Source: Bacillaceae bacterium JMAK1
GTDB lineage: Bacteria > Bacillota > Bacilli > Bacillales > Marinococcaceae
Assembly: GCA_012970285.1 (NCBI GenBank)
Contig: JIBW01000002.1
Coordinates: 310,001-374,000, forward strand
DNA: 64,000 nt
Reading direction: 5' to 3'
Part shown: positions 9,308 to 19,269 of the stretch, piece by piece
How positions within the stretch are numbered: the first letter of the stretch is position 1
Layout of the letters: each line of letters begins with the position of its first letter
Program-made: the position numbers and the translations under genes
The notes under the pieces: model-generated
What the model was told of the DNA's origin: nothing
Database searches by the model: none
The model's input: the letters and a program-made list of their open reading frames with translations, nothing else

Positions 9308-9736
9308 TTTTTATCCCCCTTTTAATGTAAAACAAGTTTAGAAATACTATAAACTACGAATTAAAAACTTTCAATACTCTTTTTTGCGAAAAAAATATTA
9401 AAACAATACATTTATTTACGATTTACAACAATTTATTCCTGTTGTAAGCTTTGTATTATTGATTTTCGTTAAGTATATGTAAAAGGGGGCAACATGTAGG
9501 TATTAGTTTCCAATAGTTTTTTATTGGAAATGAGTGTACATTAAACGAATATCAATCACATTCAAAGAGAGAACGCATCGTAAACGGAGGAATATGACAG
9601 AAAAATTAACAGATTATATTGTATTCAGACTGAACATTGATATAATTAAACGAACCATGTAAAATCATGTCGATGTTTCATTGTGCATGTAGCGCTTGTC
9701 GCTAAAGAATCATAATAAGAAGGGGTTGAGCAGCAC
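9308..9736. other. Divergent control region of the peptide transporter
   Basis: No gene is visible. It must hold the promoters of the divergent binding-protein and permease genes. A 9-bp inverted repeat TTTCCAATA / TATTGGAAA (9507-9530, 6-nt loop) is the main structure and could be an operator or leader hairpin. The rest is A/T rich. Confidence 0.4.
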
Positions 9737-10657
9737 ATGGGGTCAACCGTTAACCAAAGCCCGGGAAAAGCAGAAATTGGAGCTCCGGAGTCTCGGTTTA
9801 AAGGATTAATGAAGCAACTTATTCGTAACAAATCATCTTTATTCGGCGGGATCATACTCATTTTCTTCTTGTTGATCGCGCTATCAACAGTGCTTTTCCT
9901 TTGGATTCCAGGTTGGAACTTCTCATTAATGACACACAGTCCAACCTCAACAGACGTGTTAAATCGATTTGCAACACCGTCTGGAGATCATTGGTTTGGT
10001 ACTGACCAAAACGGACGAGACATTTATAGTCGAATTATCTTTGGTACACACTTAACGATTTGGATAGGTGTATCTTCTGTACTTATAGGTGCCGTTTTCG
10101 GAATATTTTTCGGTCTTTTAGCAGGGTACTATGGAAAGATCTGGGACACGGTTATTATGCGTGCGGCAGATATCCTACTTGCGTTCCCAGGAATTCTTTT
10201 AGCACTTGCAATCGTTAGTGCTTTAGGTGCAAGTATGAACAACGTTATTATCGCACTTTCCATTTATAATATTCCTGTATTTGCAAGGATTGTTCGTGGT
10301 TCTGTACTTGAAGTAAAGAACATTGAGTACATTGAAGCGATTCGAGCACTCGGTGCAAGAGACGGAAAAATCATATTTCAACATATCTTACCGAACGTAT
10401 CTTCACCAATCATTGTACAAGCCTCATTACAAATTGCGACGACAATTCTTAGTGCCGCAGGTTTATCTTTCCTCGGTGTAGGGGTGCAGCCACCATTATC
10501 TGAGTGGGGTGCAATGTTAAATGATGGAAGATCGTACATGTGGGACAACCCACACTTAACTATATTCCCAGGGATTGCAATTGTGTTACTCGTGCTCGCT
10601 TTCAACATGTTAGGTGACGGCTTACGAGATGCACTTGATCCGAGATCGAAAAAGTAA
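9737..10657 (+). CDS. Peptide ABC transporter permease, DppC/OppC type
   Basis: A 306-aa inner membrane permease. After an N-terminal cytoplasmic segment comes one membrane helix (~35-60), an extracytoplasmic loop with WFGTDQNGRDIYSR, and the BPD_transp_1 domain with about five further helices. The ATPase-coupling EAA loop reads EAIRALGARDGKIIFQHILPN. First gene of a four-gene operon; 12 nt separate it from the next permease. The order C-then-B is reversed from the common oppBCDF layout. Confidence 0.92.
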   Translation: MGSTVNQSPGKAEIGAPESRFKGLMKQLIRNKSSLFGGIILIFFLLIALSTVLFLWIPGWNFSLMTHSPTSTDVLNRFATPSGDHWFGTDQNGRDIYSRIIFGTHLTIWIGVSSVLIGAVFGIFFGLLAGYYGKIWDTVIMRAADILLAFPGILLALAIVSALGASMNNVIIALSIYNIPVFARIVRGSVLEVKNIEYIEAIRALGARDGKIIFQHILPNVSSPIIVQASLQIATTILSAAGLSFLGVGVQPPLSEWGAMLNDGRSYMWDNPHLTIFPGIAIVLLVLAFNMLGDGLRDALDPRSKK

Positions 10658-10669
10658 GGAGGAATAGAC

Positions 10670-11590
10670 GTGCATATTTTTATATTACGCCGCTTGTTAC
10701 AGCTTATACCGGTTTTGTTCGGTGTTACCCTCGTTGCCTTTTTGATCATTCAATTAGTACCTGGGGACGTAGCCCAAGTTATGGCAGGGGAAGCCGCTTC
10801 TCAAGCTCAATTAGACCAAATGAGAGAAAATTTAGGTTTAAATGATCCACTCATCGTTCAGTACGGTCGTTTCTTAGGAGATCTCGTCATGTTTGATCTT
10901 GGTGAATCGGTTCGAACTGGACAACCGGTAATGGATATCATAGCACCACGTTTTATAATAACTGTTGAACTTGCCCTTTGGGGTATGGTCGTAGCTGTTT
11001 CTGTAGGTCTGTTCTTCGGAATCCTTTCAGCGACGTACCGTAATACGATTCGTGATTATGGAACAATGACGTTGGCCGTTGTAGGTTTGTCAATGCCGAA
11101 CTTCTGGTTAGGTCTTCTTTTGATCTATTGGTTCTCGATACAACTCGGAGTTTTACCAACCTCTGGTTGGGGGACGTGGCAACAAGTCATCATGCCGGCA
11201 ATTACGATGGGTACAGCAGGTGCCGCAGTTATTGCAAGGATGACACGATCGAGCATGTTAGAAGTCATTGATCAAGATTATGTACGTACAGCTCGTGCTA
11301 AAGGTGTAAGTGAGCGCTTAGTCGTTTATAAGCACGCATTCCGTAATGCATTAATACCCGTTGTGACAGTTATTGGTCTACAATTCGGTTATTTCTTAAG
11401 TGGAGCTGTACTTACAGAGAACGTATTTGCGATTAACGGACTAGGGCGACTCGTTGTAGATGCCATTAGTCAACGAGATTTTCCAGTTGTACAAGGCGCA
11501 GTAATCGTACTTGCAATCACGTTCGTTTTCGTGAATTTCCTCGTCGATATTGCATACCGAGTATTAAACAAACGAATTGATTTGAACTAA
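10670..11590 (+). CDS. Peptide ABC transporter permease, DppB/OppB type
   Basis: A 306-aa permease with the typical N-terminal start HIFILRRLLQLIPVLFGVT and six predicted helices. The EAA loop is VRTARAKGVSERLVVYKHAFRNALIP. The GTG start at 10670 has AAGGAGG 7-8 nt upstream. Forms the heterodimeric channel with the preceding gene product. Confidence 0.92.
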   Translation: MHIFILRRLLQLIPVLFGVTLVAFLIIQLVPGDVAQVMAGEAASQAQLDQMRENLGLNDPLIVQYGRFLGDLVMFDLGESVRTGQPVMDIIAPRFIITVELALWGMVVAVSVGLFFGILSATYRNTIRDYGTMTLAVVGLSMPNFWLGLLLIYWFSIQLGVLPTSGWGTWQQVIMPAITMGTAGAAVIARMTRSSMLEVIDQDYVRTARAKGVSERLVVYKHAFRNALIPVVTVIGLQFGYFLSGAVLTENVFAINGLGRLVVDAISQRDFPVVQGAVIVLAITFVFVNFLVDIAYRVLNKRIDLN

Positions 11591-11639
11591 TTCATGGTAG
11601 AAGCCCACGATCCGATATTGTATAAAGGAGGTCATGGAC

Positions 11640-12686
11640 ATGGCTTCAAACGAACAGACACCTGTACTTGAAGTAAAAGGATTACAGACATCATTCTTTA
11701 CGCCTGATGGAGAAGTTAAGGCCGTTGACGGCGTTGATTTTAGCGTTAATAGTAACGAGACATTAGGAATTGTAGGAGAGTCAGGTTCAGGTAAGAGTAT
11801 TACGTCACTCTCAGTTATGCGATTAATCCAACACCCTGGTAAAATTGTCGGGGGAACGATTGAGTTAAGTGGCGAAGATCTATTAAAGAAATCAAAACAA
11901 CAGTTTGCTAAGTATCGAGGCAATCGCCTTTCAATGATTTTCCAAGAGCCAATGACATCGTTAAACCCGGTGTTTACCGTCGGTTCTCAAATCGCTGAGG
12001 CGGTTCGTATTCACAAGAAACTCGACAAAAAAGCAGCATGGCAAGAAGCGGTAAACATGTTGAAACTTGTCGGAATTCCAGCACCAGAGGACCGTGCAAA
12101 GCGTTATCCTCATGAGTTATCTGGGGGAATGCGTCAGCGTGTTATGATCGCGATTGCACTTTCTTGTGACCCAGAACTCCTCATTGCCGATGAGCCAACA
12201 ACAGCACTTGACGTTACGATTCAAGCGCAAATTCTAGAGCTGATCAAAGAGCTTCAAGAGAAATCAGGAATGGCCGTTCTCATGATTACGCACGATTTGG
12301 GAGTAATCGCTGAAACTGCTGACAAAGTCGTTGTTATGTATGCAGGTGAAGTGGTTGAGCAAGCAGATGTGAAGACATTGTTTAAGCAACCATTACATCC
12401 ATATACCCAAGGCTTAATGAATGCCATTCCACGTCACGATATTGACCTTGATGAACTTGAAATGATCCCAGGAACGGTTCCGACACCGCAGAATATGCCA
12501 AGCGGTTGTCGCTTCGCAGAGCGTTGCCCTTATGCTAGAGACCTTTGTGTAGAGAAGCACCCTGAACTCGCAACACCGTCAAACAATGTGGATGAAGCTG
12601 TTACAACAGGTCAAACACGTTGCTGGATTTATACGGATGAATGGGATGGACCGAACCCGACGAAAGGGGTTGCAACGAATCAATGA
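11640..12686 (+). CDS. Peptide ABC transporter ATPase, DppD/OppD type
   Basis: Cytoplasmic ATPase with Walker A GESGSGKS, signature [15 protein letters not shown], Walker B LLIADEP and the D-loop TALDVT. The C-terminal oligopeptide-ABC extension has the Cys-rich segment [14 protein letters not shown] that is conserved in this class. I use ATG 11640 (8 nt from AAAGGAGG); ATG 11634 is only 2 nt away from it. The stop overlaps the next start (ATGA). Confidence 0.93.
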   Translation: MASNEQTPVLEVKGLQTSFFTPDGEVKAVDGVDFSVNSNETLGIVGESGSGKSITSLSVMRLIQHPGKIVGGTIELSGEDLLKKSKQQFAKYRGNRLSMIFQEPMTSLNPVFTVGSQIAEAVRIHKKLDKKAAWQEAVNMLKLVGIPAPEDRAKRYPHELSGGMRQRVMIAIALSCDPELLIADEPTTALDVTIQAQILELIKELQEKSGMAVLMITHDLGVIAETADKVVVMYAGEVVEQADVKTLFKQPLHPYTQGLMNAIPRHDIDLDELEMIPGTVPTPQNMPSGCRFAERCPYARDLCVEKHPELATPSNNVDEAVTTGQTRCWIYTDEWDGPNPTKGVATNQ

Positions 12687-13693
12687 CAACACCGTTATTT
12701 GAAGCAAAGAATTTACAAAAGTATTTTCCAGTAAAAGGCGGAATTCTAAATCGTACGCAAGCCCAAGTAAAAGCCGTCGATGATGTATCCTTCGCCATTA
12801 ATCCTGGTGAGACACTTAGTATTGTAGGGGAATCTGGTTGTGGTAAATCGACGACAGGAAGAGCAATCTTGCGTCTCGATGACCCGACTGACGGAGAAAT
12901 TCTGTTTGAAGGTCAAAACCTTATGGAGCTTAGCAAATCTGATTTGCGTCAAAAGCGTAAAGAAATGCAGATTATTTTTCAAGATCCATACGCGTCGTTG
13001 AACCCACGTCAAAAGGTTAAGCAAATTCTTGATGAAGCGATGGCGATTCAAGGTGTTGTGTCTAAAGCAAAACGCCCTGAGCGTATTCGTGAATTGATGG
13101 AAGTTGTTGGCTTAAGACCAGAACAAGCAGAACGTTACCCATTTCAATTTAGTGGGGGTCAACGTCAAAGAATCGGTATCGCCCGAGCTTTGTCGGTAGA
13201 TCCTAAACTCATTGTTTGTGATGAAGCTGTATCTGCTCTTGACGTGTCAACACAAGCACAAGTATTGAACTTGTTAAAGAAACTACAAAAAGATCTCGAC
13301 TTAACGTATTTGTTTATCTCTCACGATTTAGGTGTCGTTCGTCACATCTCTGATCGAGTAATCGTTATGTACCTCGGTAAGATTGTAGAAATTGCCGATA
13401 AGAAAGATCTCTTTGATAGTCCGAGACATCCATATACTCGTGCATTGTTATCAGCGATTCCAATTCCGGATCCATCAAAATCGAGAGAAAGAATCGTGTT
13501 ACAAGGTGACGTACCTTCACCAATGAATCCGCCAGCTGGTTGTAGATTCCACACACGTTGCCCGTTTGCAACAGATATTTGTAAGACAGAAGAGCCAGAA
13601 CTTCGTTCAACGACTTTTATGAATGAAACTCATAAGGCTGCATGTCACCATATCGAAAAGATTGCTGAAACTGAAAAGACTTCAATCGTATAA
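12683..13693 (+). CDS. Peptide ABC transporter ATPase, DppF/OppF type
   Basis: Second ATPase of the importer: Walker [10 protein letters not shown], signature [15 protein letters not shown], Walker [15 protein letters not shown], and C-terminal [14 protein letters not shown]. The start ATG 12683 overlaps the stop of the previous gene (ATGA), indicating translational coupling; an upstream in-frame ATG at 12641 lies inside the previous gene and is unlikely. 336 aa. A strong terminator follows. Confidence 0.93.
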   Translation: MTTPLFEAKNLQKYFPVKGGILNRTQAQVKAVDDVSFAINPGETLSIVGESGCGKSTTGRAILRLDDPTDGEILFEGQNLMELSKSDLRQKRKEMQIIFQDPYASLNPRQKVKQILDEAMAIQGVVSKAKRPERIRELMEVVGLRPEQAERYPFQFSGGQRQRIGIARALSVDPKLIVCDEAVSALDVSTQAQVLNLLKKLQKDLDLTYLFISHDLGVVRHISDRVIVMYLGKIVEIADKKDLFDSPRHPYTRALLSAIPIPDPSKSRERIVLQGDVPSPMNPPAGCRFHTRCPFATDICKTEEPELRSTTFMNETHKAACHHIEKIAETEKTSIV

Positions 13694-13695
13694 GT

Positions 13696-13729
13696 AAAAA
13701 CAAGTCGCTCTAAGGAGCGACTTGTTTTT
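13696..13729. terminator. Bidirectional terminator after the ATPase gene
   Basis: CAAGTCGCTC / GAGCGACTTG (10-bp stem) between A5 and T5 runs; serves the plus-strand transporter operon and the minus-strand yjcZ-type gene. Confidence 0.9.
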
Positions 13730-13740
13730 GTTTATTTGCA

Positions 13741-13854
13741 TTAGCAGTATGCAGAACCTACGATTATGAGTAAGATGAAAAGCACAACAACAAATGCAAA
13801 TCCGCCTAAACCCTGTGATCCGCCATATCCACCGCTGTGACAACATTCTGACAT
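13741..13854 (-). CDS. YjcZ-family sporulation protein
   Basis: A 37-aa protein reading MSECCHSGGYGGSQGLGGF followed by a hydrophobic stretch AFVVVLFILLIIVGSAYC. This Cys/Gly-rich head plus single C-terminal membrane helix is the hallmark of the YjcZ/SscA small spore-protein family. AGGAGG lies 8 nt before the ATG. A sigma-K-like promoter lies about 55 nt upstream, so expression late in the mother cell is expected. Role in the spore coat is inferred from the family. Confidence 0.88.
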   Translation of the reverse strand: MSECCHSGGYGGSQGLGGFAFVVVLFILLIIVGSAYC

Positions 13855-13907
13855 GTAGCATTCCTCCTGGAATCTTGAATTCTTAGAGAACCGCTTGCTC
13901 TCCATAC

Positions 13908-13936
13908 TAACCTATGCAAAGCACCTAAAACGGGTG
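13908..13936 (-). promoter_or_regulatory. Sigma-K-like promoter of the yjcZ-type gene
   Basis: On the minus strand: CACC, 16 nt, then CATAGGTTA, fitting the sigma-K consensus (mACm -35; CATAnnnTA -10). The 15-mer around the -10 box recurs exactly before the small gene at 20904. Confidence 0.65.
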
Positions 13937-14044
13937 TGTAAGAAAATTGAAATCGGGCGATTACCTATTCAGCTTTGAAAATAATCATAGCTTGTAATTC
14001 TGCGAATACAATGTGGTAATACGATGGGTAAAGGGAGGAAGGGT

Positions 14045-14746
14045 ATGAGTACGAAAAAAAGACACAACCAAGTTCAACCTCTTCTATATATTGATAATCC
14101 GAATCATTCAATGCCAACGGTTGGTGATAATGAGCTCGAACTATTATACAAAAGAACGATCAAAGAAAATTTAAAAGAAGTTGAGGAAACTGAACCTTTA
14201 AAAGAACCTTCATCGTCATCTAATATGAACGATGAGGAAATAAGCGAACAAAAAAACCTAAGTAAAGAACCTTCATCGGATTCTAATGAAGATGAACTAC
14301 CAAAGAAACGTTCTTTCGATTTAAATCGACACCTTGGTCCGAATTGGAAGACATCCATTGAATCGCCTAATTCAAAAGCAAACGAAATATTGCGTGAGGC
14401 ACTTGAGGAAAGAGTCCGAGAACCAAAGGGTACGAACAAAAAAGATGAACGTACGAGTAAAGAGAAGTCTCATTCACGCAACTCTTCAGAACAGCTCGTC
14501 CAACCTTCACGTAAAAAAGGGTTTGAAAACCGTTCGACAGAAGATAAAGTGAAATTGCTCTATAAATTGAGAACGCTAAATCCAACCGTTTGCATTTGTC
14601 AAACGAAAGAAGAAACATGGGTCGGCAACGTCACTGATCTTGAAGAAGATCAATTTACGATGCAGACCCAACAATTACCTTATCAAGTAACGATACGGTA
14701 CGAGGATGTGATTGACTTAACCCTCGATCATTTCTCTAGTGTTTAA
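14045..14746 (+). CDS. cotO: Spore coat protein CotO family
   Basis: A 233-aa hydrophilic protein. It begins with basic residues and LLYIDNP, has a long Ser/Glu/Lys-rich disordered middle, and ends in a compact domain STEDKVKLLYKL...CICQTKEETWVGNVTDLEEDQFTMQ, which resembles the C-terminus of B. subtilis CotO (YjbX). CotO is a morphogenetic protein of the outer coat/crust. GGGAGGA lies 6 nt upstream of ATG 14045; ATG 14024 precedes that site. It is convergent with the CotY-like gene (4 bp between stops), whereas in B. subtilis cotO and cotZ/cotY face the same way. Confidence 0.8.
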   Translation: MSTKKRHNQVQPLLYIDNPNHSMPTVGDNELELLYKRTIKENLKEVEETEPLKEPSSSSNMNDEEISEQKNLSKEPSSDSNEDELPKKRSFDLNRHLGPNWKTSIESPNSKANEILREALEERVREPKGTNKKDERTSKEKSHSRNSSEQLVQPSRKKGFENRSTEDKVKLLYKLRTLNPTVCICQTKEETWVGNVTDLEEDQFTMQTQQLPYQVTIRYEDVIDLTLDHFSSV

Positions 14747-14750
14747 TCCC

Positions 14751-15245
14751 TTACATGCCAGGTGTTGGTGGAATTGTCCCGATAGGGTTATCAACAAGGC
14801 CTGGATCTAAACATTGGATTGCACAGAAGCAGCTTAGATCTACTTCAATGCAGCAGTTCGTGCGCTCTAGTGAAACAACATCAGACAATGATGTTGGATC
14901 TACGCAACAAGATTGTGTAAAAAGAATGTCGCCTGTTGGACGAAGTAGTGATAATGTTGCACAGCAAGACTTTTCGCAAATGTTTTCAACTCTGAAGAAT
15001 ACAGTTTCAAAAACATCTGGGAAGTCAGCTGTTAAACCACCAGTTGCCCAAAACAATTCACCTGTTTTACCTTTTAACATGAATGGGATCGTATCATTGA
15101 AACGCCCGTTCGGCTTCAAGAGATTAGTAAAACAACTGTTTGCGCAGCTTCCTTTTTTTTCTACGGCATCTTGTGCTTCACTAATCGCAAGCACTGCATC
15201 GCACACGCAGTTGCCAGTATCAAAATCTTTGCGACCGCAGCTCAC
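14751..15245 (-). CDS. Spore coat/exosporium Cys-rich protein, CotY/CotZ/ExsY family
   Basis: A 164-aa protein with about 18 cysteines; members self-assemble through disulfides into the crust or exosporium basal layer. Signature segments: SCGRKDFDTGNCVCDAV at the N-terminus, CFTNLLKP, DTIPFML, FFRVENICEKSCCATLSLLRP and CCIEVDLSCFCAIQCL. I place the start at GTG 15245: it is 8 nt from AAAGGAG and yields the conserved MSCG N-terminus, while GTG 15254/ATG 15251 overlap or touch the ribosome-binding site. Confidence 0.93.
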   Translation of the reverse strand: MSCGRKDFDTGNCVCDAVLAISEAQDAVEKKGSCANSCFTNLLKPNGRFNDTIPFMLKGKTGELFWATGGLTADFPDVFETVFFRVENICEKSCCATLSLLRPTGDILFTQSCCVDPTSLSDVVSLERTNCCIEVDLSCFCAIQCLDPGLVDNPIGTIPPTPGM

Positions 15246-15282
15246 GCTCATCACTCCTTTAGGTTTTCCTTCATGTTCGCTA

Positions 15283-15291
15283 TATCGTATG
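15283..15291 (-). promoter_or_regulatory. Sigma-K-like -10 box of the CotY-type gene
   Basis: CATACGATA on the minus strand, an exact CATAnnnTA match, 38 nt upstream of the chosen start. A CAC triplet lies 17 nt further upstream, slightly beyond the usual sigma-K spacing. Confidence 0.5.
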
Positions 15292-15441
15292 TACGTTTAC
15301 CCTAAAGCGTGTGTAGTTTTATTTTGGATGAAAAAAATCGCGTCTTATCAACGGTTTACGCCGATTAAACTGAAGCCAATTGAACGTAAAATGTGTTCAA
15401 TTTCTTAAAAAAGGGTAAATGATTTGTAAGGAGTGATGATG

Positions 15442-15672
15442 ATGGGTTATGTTCCACAAACGTATAACGATGTAGCAATTCAATACGGCTCTCGTTTAAC
15501 AGGAAAGCAAACTAATCACGCGTCTGTCCTGCAAGTAGCAAGGGTGAATCGATACTCTCGAGAACAACAATCATCGGCATATGTTAAGAACATGGAACAA
15601 AGGTGGTTGCATCAACGAAGAATGCAAGCAAAGGTAACTGGAAAAGGTAAACAAATCGATCGTATCATATAA
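15442..15672 (+). CDS. Small basic protein of unknown function
   Basis: A 76-aa basic protein (GYVPQTYNDVAIQYG... ending GKGKQIDRII) without recognised motifs. TAAGGAG lies 8 nt before ATG 15442; three earlier in-frame start codons (15433-15439) crowd it. It lies divergent from the spore-coat gene and ends at a strong terminator, so a spore-related role is possible but unproven. Confidence 0.65.
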   Translation: MGYVPQTYNDVAIQYGSRLTGKQTNHASVLQVARVNRYSREQQSSAYVKNMEQRWLHQRRMQAKVTGKGKQIDRII

Positions 15673-15702
15673 AAAATCCGACCTTAACAGGCCGGATTTT
15701 TT
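15671..15702. terminator. Bidirectional terminator
   Basis: AATCCG-CC / GG-CGGATT stem flanked by A6 and T6, between convergent genes. Confidence 0.88.
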
Positions 15703-16129
15703 AGTTTATCGTTTTTTCCATCGTTACGTGAGGGATTCCTGCGTCCAAAAATTCTTTTTCAGAAGTTACAGTGTAGCCAATTCGTTCATAAAACCCACGT
15801 GCTTGTGTTTGAGCATTAAGCTTAACCTTGTCTCCATTATTCATAGCTACAAAACTTTCAAGCGCATCCATAACCGCTTTACCAGCACCAGTTCCCCGGT
15901 GTTGTTTCAATATACAGATACGTTCTGCTTTTCCGGTCGTTCCAAGCCAGCGTACTCGACCAGCTCCAACGTATTGTTGGTCACTTTCTAGAAGAAAGTG
16001 AATGCTTTCATCTTCGAATTCATCCCACTCGTCTTCTTCAGAAACTTGTTGCTCGACAACAAAGACGTCATAACGAATTTGTTGGACTTGTTTCATTTCT
16101 TCTTCAGTCGTTGCGATGATTGCTTTCAT
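15701..16129 (-). CDS. yjcF: GNAT family N-acetyltransferase YjcF
   Basis: A 142-aa GCN5-type acyltransferase. The acetyl-CoA pyrophosphate loop is LKQHRGTGAGKAVMDALE; the family C-terminus LNAQTQARGFYERIGYTVTSEKEFLDAGIPHVTMEK matches B. subtilis YjcF closely by eye. The acceptor is unknown. It follows the yjcH-type esterase by 20 nt on the same strand; the yjcG gene found between them in B. subtilis is missing. Confidence 0.9.
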   Translation of the reverse strand: MKAIIATTEEEMKQVQQIRYDVFVVEQQVSEEDEWDEFEDESIHFLLESDQQYVGAGRVRWLGTTGKAERICILKQHRGTGAGKAVMDALESFVAMNNGDKVKLNAQTQARGFYERIGYTVTSEKEFLDAGIPHVTMEKTIN

Positions 16130-16149
16130 AGTATTCTCTCCTTAACGTT

Positions 16150-16869
16150 TTAAAGCCAGTGGAATTCTAGTGCTTCTGGGAGTAGAGGCCCCCATGTGAA
16201 CCACGTATGGTTCCCTTTATCGATCAGGTTGTAGTCGTATGATTGAAGTTTATTTACGAACAGTTCATGAAGCGACTCATTCATGGCGATGAAATCCAAA
16301 ACTCTACCGTCTGTTGCTTTTACAACACGTTCATCACTGCCGAATTGATGATAAATCTTGAGTGATTGTAGGGAGTCGTTTTCAGTTACCATGTTTTTTA
16401 ATTGATCGTCAACATACGGAGAGAAGAGAACTGCACGTTGAAACGTATCAGGATAAGTTAAACAAGCCATCAGTGCTAAAGATGCTGAAAGTGAGTCCCC
16501 CATAAGGATCCTAGAATCAGGGTCTTGATTGAGGTTGTATGTGTTTTCAAGCATCGGCAAAAGTTCTTCTTTAATAAATCGTAAATATTCGTTCGTTTGT
16601 TCTCCATCAGGAGCATACCATTGTCGCCTTGTAGCAACTCTCGGGTAGGGAACACCAACGACAATCGTTTCAGGACCACTATCTTCTAAAATGAAGTGTT
16701 CTACTTTTTGATCGACTTTTCCGAGTTTAAAGAAGTCTTGTCCATCACCAGTAATGATTAGGTTATAGCTGAAATTTTCATGATAGTTCGGTGGAATGTA
16801 TACGTGCAAATCAAACTTATGATCAAGCAATGTACTTTGTAAATGAAGGGTTTCAACAGTTCCGTCCAC
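16150..16869 (-). CDS. yjcH: Esterase D-like alpha/beta hydrolase YjcH
   Basis: A 239-aa serine hydrolase of the esterase D / enterochelin-esterase type. The nucleophile elbow is GDSLSAS (Ser about residue 125); a late His in KGNHTWFTW would complete the triad. The GTG start at 16869 has AAAGGAG 9-10 nt upstream. Probably co-transcribed with yjcF. Natural substrate unknown. Confidence 0.85.
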   Translation of the reverse strand: MDGTVETLHLQSTLLDHKFDLHVYIPPNYHENFSYNLIITGDGQDFFKLGKVDQKVEHFILEDSGPETIVVGVPYPRVATRRQWYAPDGEQTNEYLRFIKEELLPMLENTYNLNQDPDSRILMGDSLSASLALMACLTYPDTFQRAVLFSPYVDDQLKNMVTENDSLQSLKIYHQFGSDERVVKATDGRVLDFIAMNESLHELFVNKLQSYDYNLIDKGNHTWFTWGPLLPEALEFHWL

Positions 16870-16977
16870 GTGAAAATCGCTCCTTTTATGACTTCAAATT
16901 CTCCCCAAGTATAGCATATTACAGTAAAACTTGGCGCTGGATGTGAATATGTTACATTAAAGACAGGGGGAATGGTC

Positions 16978-17538
16978 GTGAGGGATGAAAAAATTATCGT
17001 TACTGGCGATATTATTTCGCATCACGCACGGACGAAGTTGCAAGAGCGAGGAGTAGAGATTGACGCGATCGCAGAAATTGTATATGATTTACAACACCCA
17101 TACGCGCCTAATCTTACAATGGTGGAGTGTGTAGAAAGTGTTGATGCTGTGCTCGTGAAAAGAGAGATCCAACATGCTATACTGGTTGGCATAGAATTGG
17201 ACGTATTAGCAGAAGAAGGTCGTTTAAGTGAACCTTTATTATCACTAATTACAGGTGATGAGAGTTTATTTGGAATTGATGAAACGATCGCCCTTGGCTC
17301 TGTTTTTGGTTTCGGTAGCATTGCTGTGACAACATTTGGGTATCTTGATAAAGAGAAGACTGGAATTATACGAAAACTGGACCGTTCAACGGATCAGGTG
17401 AATACGTTTTTAGATGATTTAGTATGTAGCATTGCAGCGAATGCATCAGCGAGGTTGGCGCATCGATTGCGTGATCGCGATGAAGCAGAAACGAAAGTCG
17501 TCATAAGAAAGCCTGAAGATGAAGAACTGATCGGCTAG
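16978..17538 (+). CDS. Phosphatidylglycerophosphatase A-family protein (YutG)
   Basis: A 186-aa member of the PgpA/YutG family. The conserved region RGVEIDAIAEIVYDLQHPYAPNLT, then the long segment FGYLDKEKTGIIRKLD and NTFLDDLVCSIAANASARLAHR are typical. Family members dephosphorylate phosphatidylglycerol phosphate or are close homologues. GTG 16978 is preferred over ATG 16972, which is 1 nt from the GGGGG ribosome-binding site. Confidence 0.88.
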   Translation: MRDEKIIVTGDIISHHARTKLQERGVEIDAIAEIVYDLQHPYAPNLTMVECVESVDAVLVKREIQHAILVGIELDVLAEEGRLSEPLLSLITGDESLFGIDETIALGSVFGFGSIAVTTFGYLDKEKTGIIRKLDRSTDQVNTFLDDLVCSIAANASARLAHRLRDRDEAETKVVIRKPEDEELIG

Positions 17539-17555
17539 TTAAAGGAGCAATAGGA

Positions 17556-17735
17556 ATGAAGCGTGGACCACATTGGATTTATTTTAAACAAACATTCCGT
17601 TCTAAATTTCAAGCTGGTTGTATAAAAGCAAAGCTTGAAGACAATTGGCAAAATGGGTATGAGGTTGGTCCACTTGTCGAGATCATCCGCCTTAGAAATG
17701 ATAAATATGTTGTACGTTATACGTATGATGAATAA
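17556..17735 (+). CDS. 59-aa uncharacterised protein
   Basis: A small soluble protein beginning MKRGPHWIYFKQTFRSKF and ending in a beta-like VEIIRLRNDKYVVRYTYDE. AAAGGAGCAATAGGA precedes the ATG, and it lies 17 nt after the PgpA-family gene on the same strand. Balanced aromatic/charged composition supports real coding. Not recognised. Confidence 0.7.
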   Translation: MKRGPHWIYFKQTFRSKFQAGCIKAKLEDNWQNGYEVGPLVEIIRLRNDKYVVRYTYDE

Positions 17736-17832
17736 AGATTTCTCGAGAAGGTAAGGAACGAATGAAATGGCACGGCTCATGATGAGTTGTGTCATTTTTC
17801 AGTTTTAGATAAGTAACAGCCTACTACACAAT

Positions 17833-17864
17833 AAAAACCTAGCATTAGTACATGCTAGGTTTTT
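17833..17864. terminator. Bidirectional terminator
   Basis: AAAAACCTAGCAT / ATGCTAGGTTTTT with 6-nt loop between convergent genes. Confidence 0.9.
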
Positions 17865-17880
17865 ATTAATTATGTTTGAT

Positions 17881-19269
17881 TTAGGCGTTCGGTTGAACCA
17901 TTTTCGCAGGATCCACCCACTCGTTGAATTGCTCTTCAGTAAGGAGACCACTTTTAAGGGCTGCTTCTTTAAGCGTTAACCCTTCTTGATGAGCATTCTT
18001 AGCAATCGCTGCCGCATTCTCATAACCAATGTGTGGATTTAAAGCGGTTACGAGCATCAGTGAGTTTTTCACGTGGTTTGCAATGTTTTCTTCTTCAGCT
18101 TCTAAACCTTCGATACAACGATCGTGGAATGAGTGCATCGCATCTGTAAGAAGTTGAACAGACTGTAAGAAGTTATAAATGATAACGGGTTTGAAGACAT
18201 TTAATTCAAAGTTCCCTTGGCTAGCAGCAAAACCGATCGCTGCATCGTTACCCATCACTTGTGTAGCGACCATTGTCAATGCTTCGCTTTGAGTAGGGTT
18301 CACTTTACCAGGCATAATAGAGCTTCCTGGCTCATTCGCTGGAATCGTTAATTCGCCAATACCAGAACGTGGACCGCTTGCTAACCAACGAACGTCGTTT
18401 GCGATTTTCATAAGGTCAGCAGCAAGTGCTTTAATTGCACCATGAGCGTAAGTCGTGTCATCATGACTCGTTAACGCGTGGAATTTGTTCGGTGCAGAGC
18501 GGAATGGGAATGACGTGTATTCACTAATGAAGCCAGCAGTACGATCTCCGAATTCTGGATGAGCGTTAATTCCTGTTCCAACTGCCGTACCACCAATAGC
18601 TAAGTCGTGCAAGTGGCGAATACTTTCGCTAATCATCGTTTCAGATTTACGAAGCATTTCGTACCAACCGCTTACTTCTTGTCCAAGTGTAAGTGGTGTT
18701 GCGTCTTGAAGGTGTGTACGACCAATTTTAATGATCGAGTCAAATTGCTCTGACTTTTGTTGTAACGTTTGTTTAAGCTTTGCTAGTGCAGGTAGTAACT
18801 TCTGATTGACATCGCTTACAGCTGCAATATGCATCGCAGTTGGGAATGTATCGTTTGAGCTTTGTGAACGGTTTACATCATCATTTGGATGAATGGTAAT
18901 GTCTTTGCCTTGTTCTTGAAGGATTTCTGTTCCTCTTCGTGCGAGGACTTCGTTCATGTTCATGTTTGATTGCGTTCCACTACCTGTTTGCCAAACGACA
19001 AGTGGGAAGTGGCTGTCCCATTTACCTGCGAGAACTTCATCTGCAGCTTTTGCAATTGCGTCCGCGCGCTCGCTATCAAGCTTACCGAGACTTTCGTTTG
19101 CTCGTGCTGCAGCTTTCTTTAAGATTGCAAATCCGAGTACCACTTCACGTGGCATTTTTTCTGATCCGATTGGGAAGTTGTGAACACTACGTTGTGTTTG
19201 AGCACCCCAATGTTTATCTGCTGGTACTTGCATTTCACCTAGCGTATCTTTTTCAATACGATATTCCAT
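17881..19269 (-). CDS. fumC: Class II fumarate hydratase
   Basis: Interconverts fumarate and malate in the TCA cycle. The 462-aa protein has the superfamily signature [11 protein letters not shown] with the mobile catalytic Ser, [13 protein letters not shown] and the TGTAVGTG-like segment [14 protein letters not shown]. It is the iron-free homotetrameric type (citG in B. subtilis). Transcribed alone, with a terminator downstream. Confidence 0.96.
   Translation of the reverse strand: MEYRIEKDTLGEMQVPADKHWGAQTQRSVHNFPIGSEKMPREVVLGFAILKKAAARANESLGKLDSERADAIAKAADEVLAGKWDSHFPLVVWQTGSGTQSNMNMNEVLARRGTEILQEQGKDITIHPNDDVNRSQSSNDTFPTAMHIAAVSDVNQKLLPALAKLKQTLQQKSEQFDSIIKIGRTHLQDATPLTLGQEVSGWYEMLRKSETMISESIRHLHDLAIGGTAVGTGINAHPEFGDRTAGFISEYTSFPFRSAPNKFHALTSHDDTTYAHGAIKALAADLMKIANDVRWLASGPRSGIGELTIPANEPGSSIMPGKVNPTQSEALTMVATQVMGNDAAIGFAASQGNFELNVFKPVIIYNFLQSVQLLTDAMHSFHDRCIEGLEAEEENIANHVKNSLMLVTALNPHIGYENAAAIAKNAHQEGLTLKEAALKSGLLTEEQFNEWVDPAKMVQPNA

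Noticed and set aside
14755-15408. 217-codon plus-strand frame opposite the CotY-type gene
   Set aside because: It is antisense to a clear Cys-rich coat protein and its translation has no family pattern or ribosome-binding site.
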